Part shown: positions 25,695-35,359 of the stretch, piece by piece
How the letters are laid out: each line of letters starts with the position of its first letter
How positions within the stretch are numbered: position 1 is the first letter of the stretch
Source of the DNA: Planctomycetota bacterium
Lineage (GTDB): Bacteria > Planctomycetota > UBA1135 > UBA2386
Reading direction: 5' to 3'
Assembly: GCA_020848735.1 (NCBI GenBank)
Contig: JADLHO010000077.1
Coordinates: 18,645-82,644 of the forward strand
Length of the DNA: 64,000 bases
The notes under the pieces: model-generated
Told to the model about the DNA's origin: nothing
The model's input: only the letters and a program-made list of their open reading frames with translations
Databases searched by the model: none
Made by a program: the position numbers and the translations under genes

Positions 25695-26377
25695 GCCAGC
25701 CACTCCTCGCACGCCGCGCGCACCGCCGTGGCCACCGCCTCGATGGGCCGCGTGCCGTCGACGAGCGCGATGCGCGAGCGTCCCGCTGCATCGCCGTCGC
25801 GGCGGAGCAGGGCCGCGCACCAGGACTCCGCGGCCGCGAACGAGCGCATCGCCGCGCGCACCGCGGCGTGGTAGGCGGCCGGCCGCGCCTCGATGCGATC
25901 GCGCCGACCCTCGGCCTGCAGGCGGGCCGCGGCCACGTCTTCGCCGACGTCGAGCACGACGACGAGGTCGGGCCGCGCCACCCCGAGCAGCGCCGTCGTG
26001 ACCTCGCGCACGAGGTCCTCCGGCGCGCGGGCACCGAGCGGCGCACGGCACTGGTACGCGACCGTCGAGAGGAAGCAGCGCTCGACCACGACGACGGCGC
26101 CGCGCCGCAGCGCCGGTTCGACCTCGCGCCGCAGCATCTCCCGCCGGGCGGCGGAGAAGGCCAAAGCCTCGCTGAGGACGTCGAGCTCGCCCGAGTTCGG
26201 GTCGAGCAGCACCGCGCGCAGCGCCTCGCCGAGCGGCGTCGAGCCGGGTTCGCGCAGGTGCAGCACCTCGCGGCCGGCTTCGGCCAGGTGCCGCGCGAGG
26301 CGTCGCGCCTGCGTCGTCTTGCCGCAGCCGTCCGCGCCTTCGATCACGACGTAGCCGCCGCCGCTCCGGTCCCTCAC
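25691..26377 (-). CDS. tmk: Thymidylate kinase
   Basis: A 228-residue P-loop kinase converting dTMP to dTDP. The GTG start overlaps the preceding stop (GTGA). 'VVIEGADGCGKTTQARRLA' is Walker A, 'REPGSTPLGE' binds the substrate, 'ERCFLSTVAYQ' stands in for the usual DR(Y/F) motif with Glu in place of Asp, and 'RRDRIEAR' is the lid. It lies between the DnaA-like gene and holB in a three-gene coupled operon for DNA replication. Confidence 0.93.
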   Translation of the reverse strand: MRDRSGGGYVVIEGADGCGKTTQARRLARHLAEAGREVLHLREPGSTPLGEALRAVLLDPNSGELDVLSEALAFSAARREMLRREVEPALRRGAVVVVERCFLSTVAYQCRAPLGARAPEDLVREVTTALLGVARPDLVVVLDVGEDVAAARLQAEGRRDRIEARPAAYHAAVRAAMRSFAAAESWCAALLRRDGDAAGRSRIALVDGTRPIEAVATAVRAACEEWLA

Positions 26378-27576
26378 GTCACGGCCTCCACCAGCGCGGC
26401 GAGTTCGGCGTCGCCGCCGAGCTCCGCTTCGATCGACTGGATCATGTAGCTCACCGCGGCGCGGGTCTTGCCGAGGAAGCGACCGACCTCGGCGCGGCTC
26501 AGGCCCGCGCGCACGCAGACGAGGGCGAGCACCTTGCGCGCCTGGCTGACGCGACGCCGCTGCGTGTCCCCCATCAGGTCGGACACCGGCACGTCGAAGC
26601 GCTCGGCGACGGCCGCCCGCACGCGCTCGAAGGTGCCGCGCGGATCGATCAGCTCGAAGTAGCGCGCGTGCCGCGGATCGTGCGCACCCTGCCGTTCGAT
26701 CGACCATGCGCGGCGCAGCTCGGGGAAGCCGCCCTGCACGTCCTGCGCGAGCTTGAGGATCGCGTCGGCGCGTCCGTTGCGCGACGGCGCGCCCTCGAGT
26801 GCACGCAGGTACGCGAGGCGCGCCTCGGGCCCCGGTGCTTCCAGCTGCGTGACGAAACCGGCGAGCAACCAGGTGCGCAGGCGCTCGTCGAGCTCCCGGA
26901 TCTCGCTCGGATGCCAGCGCGACGCGAGCAGCGTCGTCTTCCCCCGCGCATGGCGATGCTCGAGCACGTGCGCGAGTTCGACCTGCACGCGGGTGTGCCC
27001 CGCGAGACGGTGCACCTCGTCGAGGACGAGCTGCGCGGCGTCCTCGAGCTCGACCCGCCATGCGTCCGTGCGCCGCTCGCGCCGCGCGGACGCGTGGGAC
27101 GCGACGAGGTCCTGACCATCCCGCCATGCGACGCCGTGGCGCGACGCGCGCCACCAGCCGAGCAGGAAGGTCTTGCCGCAGCCGGCCGGGCCGTGGAAGA
27201 GGAACTGCGCCGAGGGCAGCGTGCGTCCCTCGTGCAGGGCCTGCAGCAGCAGCCATGCCGTCTTGTTGCTGCGATCGATGATCGGCTGCAGCGGACCGAC
27301 CTCGAGTTCGTCGGGTTGCAGCGCGTGCGGCGCCGCGGTCACCGACACGCCGATCGCGGTCCCGAACGCCGCGGAGATCTCGCGCTCGAGCAGCTCGCGG
27401 TAGAGCTGGGTCACGCGTTCGGCCACGAGGCGGTTCGGCGCCTCGACGTGCAGCACCCCGCGCTCGAGACAGAGCGGACGGAGCGCGTCGAGCCAGGCCG
27501 CCCAGACGGCCTCGCCGACCGCCGCTCTCAGCGCGGGCTGGACGCTGCGCCAGGTCGAATCGAGGACGGCCTGCAT
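26374..27576 (-). CDS. Divergent DnaA-like AAA+ protein
   Basis: A 400-residue protein with DnaA architecture. An N-terminal domain I is followed by an AAA+ domain with Walker A 'GPAGCGKT' (129-136) and Walker B 'LVLDEV' (183-188), and a C-terminal helix-turn-helix domain IV (about 313-385). Key DnaA residues differ. At box VII E. coli DnaA reads RLKSR with the arginine finger last; here it is 'RLRTW' (232-236), with W236. The sensor 1 TSD is 'ASR' (218-220). The DNA-recognition signature GGRDHTTV is 'GKTRAAV' (369-375). It may be a paralogue with a regulatory or Hda-like task, or a strongly diverged initiator. It is translationally coupled to tmk and holB, which suggests a replication role. 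Domain assignment is confident; function is not. Confidence 0.82.
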   Translation of the reverse strand: MQAVLDSTWRSVQPALRAAVGEAVWAAWLDALRPLCLERGVLHVEAPNRLVAERVTQLYRELLEREISAAFGTAIGVSVTAAPHALQPDELEVGPLQPIIDRSNKTAWLLLQALHEGRTLPSAQFLFHGPAGCGKTFLLGWWRASRHGVAWRDGQDLVASHASARRERRTDAWRVELEDAAQLVLDEVHRLAGHTRVQVELAHVLEHRHARGKTTLLASRWHPSEIRELDERLRTWLLAGFVTQLEAPGPEARLAYLRALEGAPSRNGRADAILKLAQDVQGGFPELRRAWSIERQGAHDPRHARYFELIDPRGTFERVRAAVAERFDVPVSDLMGDTQRRRVSQARKVLALVCVRAGLSRAEVGRFLGKTRAAVSYMIQSIEAELGGDAELAALVEAVT

Positions 27577-27630
27577 GCGGGGCCCGGCATCCTACGCCGC
27601 GCGCCCCCTCGGTCACGACCGCAGCCCGCT

Positions 27631-30573
27631 TCAGCGCTTTCCGAGCAGTTCACGCGCGGTGTCCGCGGCCTCCGACTCGGGAGCCTCGCGGATCGCGCGT
27701 TCGAAGGCCGCACGCGCCGCGTCGCCCCGCTCGAGGCGCTGCAAGGTGCGGCCCAGCGCCACGCACGCCTCCGCCTGCTGCGTCGCGAAGGCCGCGGGAT
27801 CGGGCGGCTCGGCCGCGGCACCCGGTGCGGGCCCGCGGTCGAGCGCCGCCGGGATCGCGAGCAGGGCCTCGTACTCGCGCACCGCGAGCACGTCGCTCCC
27901 GACCTCGACGTAGGCCGCGCCGAGCGCCCGGTGCACCGCCCGGTCGAAGGGATCGATCGCCACGCACTGTTCGAGCAGCTCGATCTCGCGGCGACGATCA
28001 CCGGCCTCCCGCGCGAAGCCGGCGAGTTCGAGCCGCGGCGCGTAGGCGCGCGCGGTGCGGCGGCAGAAGGTCTCGAGTTCCATCATGGCCTCGATCGTGC
28101 GCCCCGCGGCGCGGTGCAGGCGCGCGAGGCGCAGCTCGGGTGAGGTCTGCTGATCGGTGCACTCGGGCCAGCAGCGCTTCGCCGCGAGGTACTGCCGGAT
28201 GGCGCCGTCGTCGTCGCCCTTCGCCTCGAGGGTCTCCGCGCAGCGGAGCCGCGAGTCGAAGTCGTCGAGGCCCGTCGCGAAGGCCTTCTCCCACGCGGCG
28301 AGCGCTTCGTCGGCGAGGCGGCGTCGCCGCAGGATCTCGGCGTGGATCAGCGTGCCGGCCGGATGGTCGGGCTCCCGGACGAAGATCTCCCGCAGGTTCA
28401 TGCTCGCGTCGACGTCCACGCCGCGCTGCAGCGCCGACCAGGCGAGCGCGACGTGCGCGTCGAGGTCGGCGGGATCGCGCGCGACCCGCGCCCGCAGCGC
28501 GTCGACCGCCGCGTCGCCATAGCGCGGCACGATCCGCAGGCGCGCGGTCTTCGTCTCGTGGAGCCATGCGATGAACGCGCGGTCGATGGTCCGCGTGTCG
28601 ACGCCGAAGGAGCGCGCGAAGGCCGCCTCCGCCGAGAGGTCCTCCCCGTAGGCGCGCAGGAGCTGGACGACCTTGTCGAACCCGTACTCCTTCGCCAGGA
28701 ACTCGACGAGCAGACCACCCTTGTAGTAGCCGAAGAGGATGCGCGGGCCGCGGAACACGCGGTTGAAGAGCGCGATCGGCGCGACCTCGCCGTTGGCGAG
28801 CGCGTCGACGAGTTCCCGCTCCATGCCGCGCTCCCAGGACTTGTCGCGCTGGCGCTCCTCGTACACCGAAAAGCCCTCCGTCAACCAGCGCGGCACGCGG
28901 TGCCTGCTGAGCGCGAGCGTCAGCACGTGCGTGTACTCGTGCCAGAGCGTCGCGGTCCACATGAAGTCGTTCTGGCGCAGGTCGCGGTCGACCGGCGAGA
29001 CGAACGTGATGAGCGGTCCGAAGCAGGCCCCCAGCGCGGTGAAGCCGCGGAACCCCACCGTGCGCACGGAGAAGTCGGCCCAGGTGTGGAAGGCCTCGAG
29101 CCGCACGGGTCCGTCGGGGACCAGGCCGTACTTCGCATCGAGCGTCTGCTTCGCGGTGCGGGCCTCGGGGAGCAGGTAGCGCGTGAGCACCTGGGCGTCG
29201 TCGCGGTGCAGCAGGAAGCGGAAGCCGCCGTCGTCGACGGTCTCGTACTCCTCCGTGAGGAGGTCCTGCACCGCGATCATGTTGTTGCGCCACGGGTGCA
29301 CGAAGCCGCGCCGCAGTTCGCGCGCCGCGACGAGGATCTCGCGCGCCTCCTCGCCGCGGGCCGAGTAGATCAACGCCTTCGCGAGGCCGTGCATCGCGTC
29401 GACGTCCTCCTTGTCGATCGCGAGCGCCGCGCGGTAGTGCGGCACCGCGTCGGCGAAGCGATAGAGCGCGACGAGCCGATCGCCGAGGGCGAGTTCGACG
29501 CCGCCCCAGTCCGCCGCGAGTTCGAGCGCGCGCGCGCGGAAGTCCTCGAACCCCCGCGTGTCCCCGCTGACCAGCGCGACCGCCGCCCGTTGCGCGAGGG
29601 TGCGGCGGTTGCGGGGATCGACGGCGAGCGCCGCGTCGAGACCGCGCACGCCGTCCTCGAAGCGCCGGTCGTCGATCCAGGCGACCGCGCGCGCGACGAG
29701 CGCCTGCACGCAGCGCGGATTGGCAGCGAGGGCGCGGTCGAGGAAGGTCTCGGTCTTCTGCGGATCGAGCAGATGGTTCTGGGAGCGGATCCGATGGAGC
29801 GCGACCAGCGCCTCGACGATCTCGCCGTTCCGCTCGAGCACGTCGAGCAGCGCCCGTTCGCCGCTCGCCGCCCCCGACCACTCGCCGTACACGTCGAAGC
29901 GCAGCAACCCGTAGAGCGTGCGCGGCAGCCACTCGTCGGGTGCCGCGCGGACCGCCTCGACGAGCAGGCCCGAGGCCTCCTCGACGTTCTGCCGCCCCCC
30001 GAGCCGCATGCGCGCGCGGGCGCGCCAGGTCAGCGCCTCGGCGTCGCCCCCGCGACCTTCGCTCGCGGCCCGCAGAGCGGCGAGACCGTCGTCGCGACGG
30101 CCGGTCTCGAGCAGGAGTTCGCCGAGGCGGACACGCGCCTGCGTGTCGTCGGCGCGGATCGCGAGCAGCGCGCGCAGGCCCTGCTCCGCGGCCTCGTAGC
30201 CGCCAGTCTCGAGCTCGGCCTCGATCGCGAGCAGCGCGTACTCGCGGCGCGCGCGCTCGGCCGCCGGAAGGGCCGCGACGCCGTCCTTCACCGCGCGGTA
30301 CTCGCCGCCGCGCAGCGCGACGCGCAGCACGCCGAGCCGCGCCGCGAACACCACCTCGGCAGGGGTCTCGTCGGGCTTGCCCTTCGTCTCCTCCCACTCG
30401 TCGAGCAGCTCCTGCCAGAGGCTCTCGGCCTTGCGCAGCTCGCCGCGCTGGAAGAAGCGCGCGGCCGCGACGAGGTCTTCGGCGTAGGGATCGTCCTGGG
30501 CGGGAACCGCGACCGCGGGCACGCCCACGGCGAGGACGAGCAGGATGGACAGCCAGCAGGTGCTTCGGCTCAT
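27631..30573 (-). CDS. Secreted TPR protein with gluzincin metallopeptidase domain
   Basis: A 980-residue protein with a signal peptide ('LSILLVLAVGVPAVAVPAQ'). TPR repeats occupy about 30-430, a peptidase MA-like domain about 450-700, and more TPR repeats about 720-980. The zinc site is complete: 'WHEYTH' with H545, E546 and H549, and E566 in 'RWLTEGFSVYEE', the HExxH-x16-E spacing of gluzincins. Such proteins are common in Planctomycetes and related phyla with unknown substrates. It probably acts in the periplasm, with the TPR arms holding partners. The gene lies between the DnaA-like operon and the NtrC-type regulator, on the same strand but with gaps, so co-transcription is uncertain. Confidence 0.88.
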   Translation of the reverse strand: MSRSTCWLSILLVLAVGVPAVAVPAQDDPYAEDLVAAARFFQRGELRKAESLWQELLDEWEETKGKPDETPAEVVFAARLGVLRVALRGGEYRAVKDGVAALPAAERARREYALLAIEAELETGGYEAAEQGLRALLAIRADDTQARVRLGELLLETGRRDDGLAALRAASEGRGGDAEALTWRARARMRLGGRQNVEEASGLLVEAVRAAPDEWLPRTLYGLLRFDVYGEWSGAASGERALLDVLERNGEIVEALVALHRIRSQNHLLDPQKTETFLDRALAANPRCVQALVARAVAWIDDRRFEDGVRGLDAALAVDPRNRRTLAQRAAVALVSGDTRGFEDFRARALELAADWGGVELALGDRLVALYRFADAVPHYRAALAIDKEDVDAMHGLAKALIYSARGEEAREILVAARELRRGFVHPWRNNMIAVQDLLTEEYETVDDGGFRFLLHRDDAQVLTRYLLPEARTAKQTLDAKYGLVPDGPVRLEAFHTWADFSVRTVGFRGFTALGACFGPLITFVSPVDRDLRQNDFMWTATLWHEYTHVLTLALSRHRVPRWLTEGFSVYEERQRDKSWERGMERELVDALANGEVAPIALFNRVFRGPRILFGYYKGGLLVEFLAKEYGFDKVVQLLRAYGEDLSAEAAFARSFGVDTRTIDRAFIAWLHETKTARLRIVPRYGDAAVDALRARVARDPADLDAHVALAWSALQRGVDVDASMNLREIFVREPDHPAGTLIHAEILRRRRLADEALAAWEKAFATGLDDFDSRLRCAETLEAKGDDDGAIRQYLAAKRCWPECTDQQTSPELRLARLHRAAGRTIEAMMELETFCRRTARAYAPRLELAGFAREAGDRRREIELLEQCVAIDPFDRAVHRALGAAYVEVGSDVLAVREYEALLAIPAALDRGPAPGAAAEPPDPAAFATQQAEACVALGRTLQRLERGDAARAAFERAIREAPESEAADTARELLGKR

Positions 30574-30614
30574 CGGCGGGAAGCCTACGGAGCGGCCCGC
30601 GGACGCGCGGGACC

Positions 30615-31963
<1,349 letters not shown>

Positions 31964-31967
<4 letters not shown>

Positions 31968-32944
31968 CCGTCGTTCTCCTCGTCGGCAGCGTCGGCGCTC
32001 GCGCCCGTGCGAGGCGGGAGGGCGCTCGCCCCGGCGAGCGGCAGGCGGATCGTGAACGCGGTGCCGCGGCCCGGCTCGCTGTCGAGTTGGATGCTCCCGC
32101 CGTGCTGCTCGACGATGCGACGCGCCGTCGGCAGACCGAGCCCGGTGCCCTGCTTCTTCGTGCTGAAGTAGGGCGTGAAGGCCTTCTCGCGCACCTCCGG
32201 CGTCATGCCGCTCCCCGTGTCGATCACCTGCACGATCGCCTCGTGCGCACCGGCGACACCGCCCTGCGTCCGCGTCGTGACGATCACCTCGCCGCCGTCC
32301 TGGCACGCGTCCATCGCGTTGCGCAGGAGATTGACGATCACCGCGCGGAACTGATCGGCGTCGAGTTCCACCTCGCGGTCCGCGCCATCGCCGAGGAAGC
32401 GCACCGGCACGCCGCGCTCGCGCATCTCCGGCTGCACGAACTCGACGAGCTCGCGCAGCAGCGAGTCGAGGTGCATGCGGCGCGTGTGCAGCTCGGGCAC
32501 GCGCACGTAGCCGAGGAACTGCTCGAGGATCCCCTGGAGTCGCCGCACCTCGGACTCGACGACGTTCAGGCGCCGCACGATCCGCTGGTCGCGCGGCGAG
32601 TCCGGCTCCCCGAGGTCCTCCTTCACCAGTTGCAGGTTGAGGCCGATCGTCGAGAGCGGGTTCTTGATCTCGTGCGCGAAGCCCGCGAAGAGGGCGCCGA
32701 GCCGCGCGAGCTGACGGATGCGCACGGCCTCGCGACGGGTCTTCGCGGCCTCGCCGTCCTGGGCTTCCGGGCCGCCGCTCGGCGGCGTCGCCGCGGGCTC
32801 GGGCACCACAGGGTCGGCTGGCGCCACAGGGTTGGGTGGCACCACGGTGCGCCGTGGGCGGCGCGCGCCGCCGGGGCCGGTCTCGTGCGCTTGGCTGTCG
32901 CCCAACGGGATCGTTCTCGAGATGGCGTGCGGTGGACTCGGCAT
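31964..32944 (-). CDS. Soluble sensor histidine kinase
   Basis: A 326-residue kinase without membrane segments. The first 70 residues are proline-rich and disordered, including a hexapeptide repeat (V-V/A-P-x-N/D-P). The H-box 'FAGFAHEIKNPLSTIGLNLQ' has H91. The ATPase domain has 'NLLRNAMDAC' (N box), 'VIDTGSGM' (G1), 'FTPYFSTKKQGTGLGLPTARR' shortened here as F and G2 boxes, and 'PGRGTAFTIRLP'. It should phosphorylate D54 of the regulator encoded next. Lack of a sensor domain suggests it responds to a cytoplasmic partner, as NtrB-type kinases do. Confidence 0.93.
32803..32856. repeat. 18-base imperfect direct repeat in kinase linker
   Basis: Two 18-base units (32803-32820 and 32821-32838) and a partial third encode the V-x-P-x-N/D-P hexapeptide of the kinase linker. 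Being a multiple of three, gain or loss of units keeps the frame. Confidence 0.6.
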
Positions 32945-33123
32945 GGATCCGTCACCGCGGTTCGCGGCCGGGCACCGTAGGCAGCCCCGCGGAGCGAGTC
33001 AAACGCGGGCCCCGCTCCGCGCAATTCTCCTCCGAAGCGCATCCAGCCCTTTGCGCGCGGCCGGCTCCGCCGCGATCCTTCGCGTCCCCGCTGCGCTCCT
33101 CCGAGCGCGGCCGGCCGAGAACG

Positions 33124-34266
33124 ATGAGTCTCCGTCGCATCGGCGTGCCCGCGCTGTCCGGGTCGTCCCCCTCGGCGGCGAACGCCGCGAGTCACGCGGC
33201 GCTCGTCGAGGAGGCCGTGCGCGCGATCCGCGCGGGGCAGATCGTCGTGCTCCCCACCGAGACCGTCTACGGCATCGCCGCGGACCCCGGCTGCGAGACC
33301 TCGATCGCGGCCGTGCGCGCGTGGAAGGGCCGGCCGGACGAGCAGCGCTTCACGCATCATCTCGGCGACGCCCGCGACGTCGAACGCTTCGTCCCGCAGG
33401 TTCCGCCGCGGGTGCGCAAGCTGCTCGATCGGTACTGGCCCGGTCCGTTGACCGTCGTGCTCCCGACCCACGACGGCACCAGCGTCGGCCTGCGCCTCCC
33501 CGCGCACGCCTTCGCGCGCGCCGTCGCCCGCGCCCTCGGCGGCAGCGTGTACCTCACCAGCGTCAACGCGAGCGGTGAGCCGCCCTTCGTCGGTCCCGAC
33601 GAGATCGTCGCCGCGGCCGGCGAGCGGATCGATCTGCTCTTCGACGGCGGCGCTCCGCCCCTGCGCCAAGCCTCGACCGTCGTGCGTTGGCGCGCGCCCG
33701 CGGCGCTCGATGCCCTCGGTGCCGCGGCCGAGGCCTTCGGCGAACTCGAGGTCCTGCGCGAAGGCGTCCTGAGCGCGGCGGAGATCGAGTCCCTCACCGC
33801 GCGGACCTGGCTCTTCGTCTGCACGGGCAACACCTGTCGCTCGCCGATGGCGGAGGCGATCGCGCGGCGCGAGGCGGCGCGGCGCCTCGGCACGACGGAG
33901 CAGCGCGTCCGCGCGCACGGCCTGGCCTTCGCCAGCGCGGGGATCACCGCGCGCGCCGGACTCGCCGCCAGCGACGGCAGCCGCGCCGCGCTGCGCGAGA
34001 TCGGTCTCTCGCTCGATGGCCATCGCAGCAGTCCGCTCACGCCCGAGCTCCTGCGCTCCGCGGAGCGCATCTTCTGTCTCGGCGCCTCGCACCTCGTCGC
34101 CGTCTGCGCCCTCGCACCCGACGTGGCCGATCGCGCCGAACTGCTCGATCCGCAGGGCGGCGGCATCCCGGACCCCTATGGGCTGGACCTCGACACCTAT
34201 CGCCGCACGCGCGAGGCGATCGAGTTCGCCGTCCAGGCGCGCCTCGACGAGATCCTCCCGCGCTAG
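33124..34266 (+). CDS. Sua5/YciO/YrdC - low-molecular-weight tyrosine phosphatase fusion
   Basis: A 380-residue two-domain protein. Residues about 25-215 are a TsaC/Sua5 domain making threonylcarbamoyl-AMP for tRNA t6A37 ('VVLPTETVYGIAADP', 'WKGRPDEQRFTHH', 'YWPGPLTVVLP', 'YLTSVNASGEPP'). Residues about 228-380 are a low-molecular-weight protein tyrosine phosphatase with the CX5R loop 'VCTGNTCRSPMAEA' (C233, R239) and the general-acid aspartate in 'GIPDPYGLD'. Both active sites look intact. Arginine phosphatases such as YwlE belong to the same fold, so phospho-arginine is an alternative substrate. It is convergent with lpxD, sharing the four bases CTAG where each gene has its TAG. Confidence 0.94.
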   Translation: MSLRRIGVPALSGSSPSAANAASHAALVEEAVRAIRAGQIVVLPTETVYGIAADPGCETSIAAVRAWKGRPDEQRFTHHLGDARDVERFVPQVPPRVRKLLDRYWPGPLTVVLPTHDGTSVGLRLPAHAFARAVARALGGSVYLTSVNASGEPPFVGPDEIVAAAGERIDLLFDGGAPPLRQASTVVRWRAPAALDALGAAAEAFGELEVLREGVLSAAEIESLTARTWLFVCTGNTCRSPMAEAIARREAARRLGTTEQRVRAHGLAFASAGITARAGLAASDGSRAALREIGLSLDGHRSSPLTPELLRSAERIFCLGASHLVAVCALAPDVADRAELLDPQGGGIPDPYGLDLDTYRRTREAIEFAVQARLDEILPR

Positions 34267-35342
34267 CCGGGGGGCGCGTCGCTCCCACCCGGGAGATCCG
34301 CGTCGGGTGCGTCGCCCTCCGTCTCGAGGAGCTTGCGCCGCAGGTGCTTCACGCGGCGCAGCTCCGCCTGCAGCTCGGGGAGCTGGGCGAGCACGTGGAG
34401 GGTGCGACCCCAGCGGGACTTCTTCTGCAGCGGGTAGCCGATGAAGTCGCCGGCCTCGGTGACGTCGCCGTAGAGCACCGAGTTGCCGCCGATGCGGGCA
34501 TCGTCGACGACCCGCAGGTGGCCCGCGCTCACGACGTGGCCGCCCAGCACGACGCGGTCGCCGAAGATCGTGCTGCCCGAGAAGGCTGAGAAGCCCGCTG
34601 CCGCGCAGTGCTCGCCGAACACGCAGTTGTGACCGACGTGCACGAGGTTGTCGAGCTTGGTGCCCTTGCCGATGCGCGTCGTGCCCAGCGTCGCGCGGTC
34701 GATGGTGACGTTCGCACCGAGCTCCACGTCGTCCTCGATCCGCACGTCGCCGATCTGGGGGATCTTCACCCAGCCGCCCACGTCGCGCGCGTAGCCGAAG
34801 CCGTCGCTCCCGAGCACCGCGCCGGCGTGCACGATCACGCGGTCGCCGAGCACGACGCCGGGGTAGATGACGACGCGCGGGTAGATCGTGCAATCGCGCC
34901 CGATGCGCACGTCGGCGCCGACGATCACGCCCGGGGCGAGCAGCGTGCCGGCGCCGATCGTCGCGCGTGCACCGACCACGCACTGCGGCCCGATCACGAC
35001 CGGCTCCCCGAGCACGGCGCCATCCTCGATGACCGCGCTGGGATGCACCTCGTGTCGCGTCGCCCGCGGGACCGGGTGGAAGTGGAGCCCGATCTTCGCG
35101 AAGGCCACGTCCGCCGGCGAGGCGACGATCTGGGGCATGGGCACCTCGAGCGGGGTGCCGACGATCACCGCGCCGGCGCGGCTGCGCTTGGCGAGCTCCG
35201 CGAACTTCGGATCGCGGACGAAGCCGATCTCGCTGGGCCCGGCGGCCCGCAGGTCCGCCACGTTCGTGATGCGCAGGGCGCCATCGCCCAGCACCTGCCC
35301 GCCGACCAGGTCCGCGAGTTCTGCCACCGTCGCCGCCGTCAT
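34263..35342 (-). CDS. lpxD: UDP-3-O-acylglucosamine N-acyltransferase
   Basis: A 359-residue left-handed beta-helix acyltransferase of lipid A synthesis. The N-terminal uridine-binding domain (1-100) is followed by many hexapeptide repeats ('IEDGAVLGEPVVIGPQCVVG', 'IGRDCTIYPRVVIYPG'). The catalytic histidine lies in 'LDNLVHVGHNCVFGEHCA', and 'GSDGFGYARD' is conserved in LpxD. A charged C-terminal helix and a disordered tail end the protein. Its presence shows a lipid A-type outer membrane. It lies 17 bases downstream of the spermidine-synthase-like gene on the same strand, unlinked to other lpx genes here. Confidence 0.95.
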   Translation of the reverse strand: MTAATVAELADLVGGQVLGDGALRITNVADLRAAGPSEIGFVRDPKFAELAKRSRAGAVIVGTPLEVPMPQIVASPADVAFAKIGLHFHPVPRATRHEVHPSAVIEDGAVLGEPVVIGPQCVVGARATIGAGTLLAPGVIVGADVRIGRDCTIYPRVVIYPGVVLGDRVIVHAGAVLGSDGFGYARDVGGWVKIPQIGDVRIEDDVELGANVTIDRATLGTTRIGKGTKLDNLVHVGHNCVFGEHCAAAGFSAFSGSTIFGDRVVLGGHVVSAGHLRVVDDARIGGNSVLYGDVTEAGDFIGYPLQKKSRWGRTLHVLAQLPELQAELRRVKHLRRKLLETEGDAPDADLPGGSDAPPG

Positions 35343-35359
35343 GGGGCGCGATGATGCCG

